DNA of 37,531 nucleotides. It comes from Nocardia vinacea NBRC 16497. Its GTDB lineage: Bacteria > Actinomycetota > Actinomycetes > Mycobacteriales > Mycobacteriaceae. This document shows positions 37,150 to 37,531 of the stretch, one piece after another. Below the pieces are notes generated by a model. The model was not told where the DNA came from and did no database searches. It was given only the letters and a program-made list of their open reading frames with translations. The DNA lies in NCBI RefSeq assembly GCF_000308835.1, contig NZ_BAGN01000147.1:1-37531 (forward strand). The letters run 5' to 3'. The stretch's first letter is position 1; each line of letters opens with the position of its first letter. A program made the translations under genes and the position numbers.

Positions 37150-37531
37150 GTGTTGCGCTGGATAACTGCCGGAGAATCCCATGGTCCCGCTCTTGTCACC
37201 ATCCTCGAGGGGATGGTGGCCGGTGTCGAGGTGACATCCGACGAGATCTCCGCACAGTTGGCGCGCCGTCGGCTCGGGTACGGGCGCGGCGCCCGGATGA
37301 AGTTCGAGGCCGATAAGGTCACCGTCATCGGCGGTGTGCGGCACGGGCGCACCATGGGCGGACCGGTGGCCATCGAGATCGCGAACTCCGAGTGGCCGAA
37401 GTGGACGACGGTTATGTCCGCGGATCCGGTGGACGAGAGCGAACTCGCCGATATGGCACGCAACGCGCCGCTGACCCGGCCGCGGCCCGGCCATGCCGAC
37501 TACGCGGGCATGCTCAAGTACAACTTCGACG
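37150..37531 (+). CDS. aroC: Chorismate synthase, N-terminal part (cut by window end)
   Basis: AroC makes chorismate from 5-enolpyruvylshikimate 3-phosphate with reduced FMN, the last shikimate step. The 127 codons present show the family start [16 protein letters not shown], then [15 protein letters not shown] and [16 protein letters not shown] and [13 protein letters not shown], all conserved FMN and substrate-binding stretches. The usual length is about 400 residues, so roughly a third is visible. The GTG at 37150 with GGGAAG upstream is chosen; an in-frame ATG at 37141 is possible. Confidence 0.97.
   Translation, partial: MLRWITAGESHGPALVTILEGMVAGVEVTSDEISAQLARRRLGYGRGARMKFEADKVTVIGGVRHGRTMGGPVAIEIANSEWPKWTTVMSADPVDESELADMARNAPLTRPRPGHADYAGMLKYNFD

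Overview
The window is high-GC actinobacterial chromosome, most likely from Nocardia or a close relative in the Nocardiaceae. The reasons are GTG starts, an actinobacterial-type integration host factor (mihF), a PyrR-led pyrimidine operon with a small membrane protein between pyrC and carA, TANNNT -10 boxes placed for leaderless transcripts, and the nusB-efp-pepQ and aroC neighbourhood. No tRNA, rRNA, CRISPR array, transposase or integrase was seen.

Layout. (1) Positions 74-13700, all on the minus strand, hold a housekeeping block read in the order pyrR, pyrB, pyrC, a small membrane protein, carA, carB, pyrF, a strong UUCG-loop terminator, then mihF, gmk, rpoZ, coaBC and metK. It makes UMP (PyrB, PyrC, CarAB, PyrF), GDP (Gmk), the RNA polymerase omega subunit, coenzyme A intermediates and S-adenosylmethionine. 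Many genes overlap by ATGA, GTGA or TGATG, which points to translational coupling. The pyrR leader can fold into a PyrR-type hairpin that hides the ribosome-binding site. Between pyrR and pyrB lies an 80-bp tandem repeat that encodes two nearly identical 27-residue peptides, coupled by GTGA overlaps into the pyrB start. (2) Positions about 13854-33666 are a 20-kb accessory region: a TIGR00027 methyltransferase with a divergent TetR gene; an AlkB-family dioxygenase behind a near-consensus LexA box; a SnoaL-like protein; an unknown protein; an HD-domain alarmone-hydrolase-like protein; two divergent TetR/quinone-reductase pairs with clear operators; a flavin monooxygenase; a DUF4334 protein; a 1900-residue NLR-like protein; an ion permease; and a three-gene cassette (two-TM protein, cupin, inositol-phosphatase-like). 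(3) Positions 33912-37531 return to core genes: yciI-like, nusB, efp and pepQ on the minus strand, then a prepilin peptidase and the start of aroC on the plus strand.

The most striking object is the single-gene NLR-like protein at 22015-27717. It has a TIR domain, a metallophosphoesterase-like domain that has lost several metal ligands, a possible nuclease-like remnant, a NACHT NTPase with intact Walker motifs, pentapeptide repeats, about 15 WD40 repeats and a distinctive tail. This is the layout expected of a bacterial STAND/NACHT immune or conflict sensor. Its place in a 20-kb insert between nusB/yciI and pyrR, genes I expect to be close together in related genera, supports an accessory role. 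Function is inferred from architecture only.
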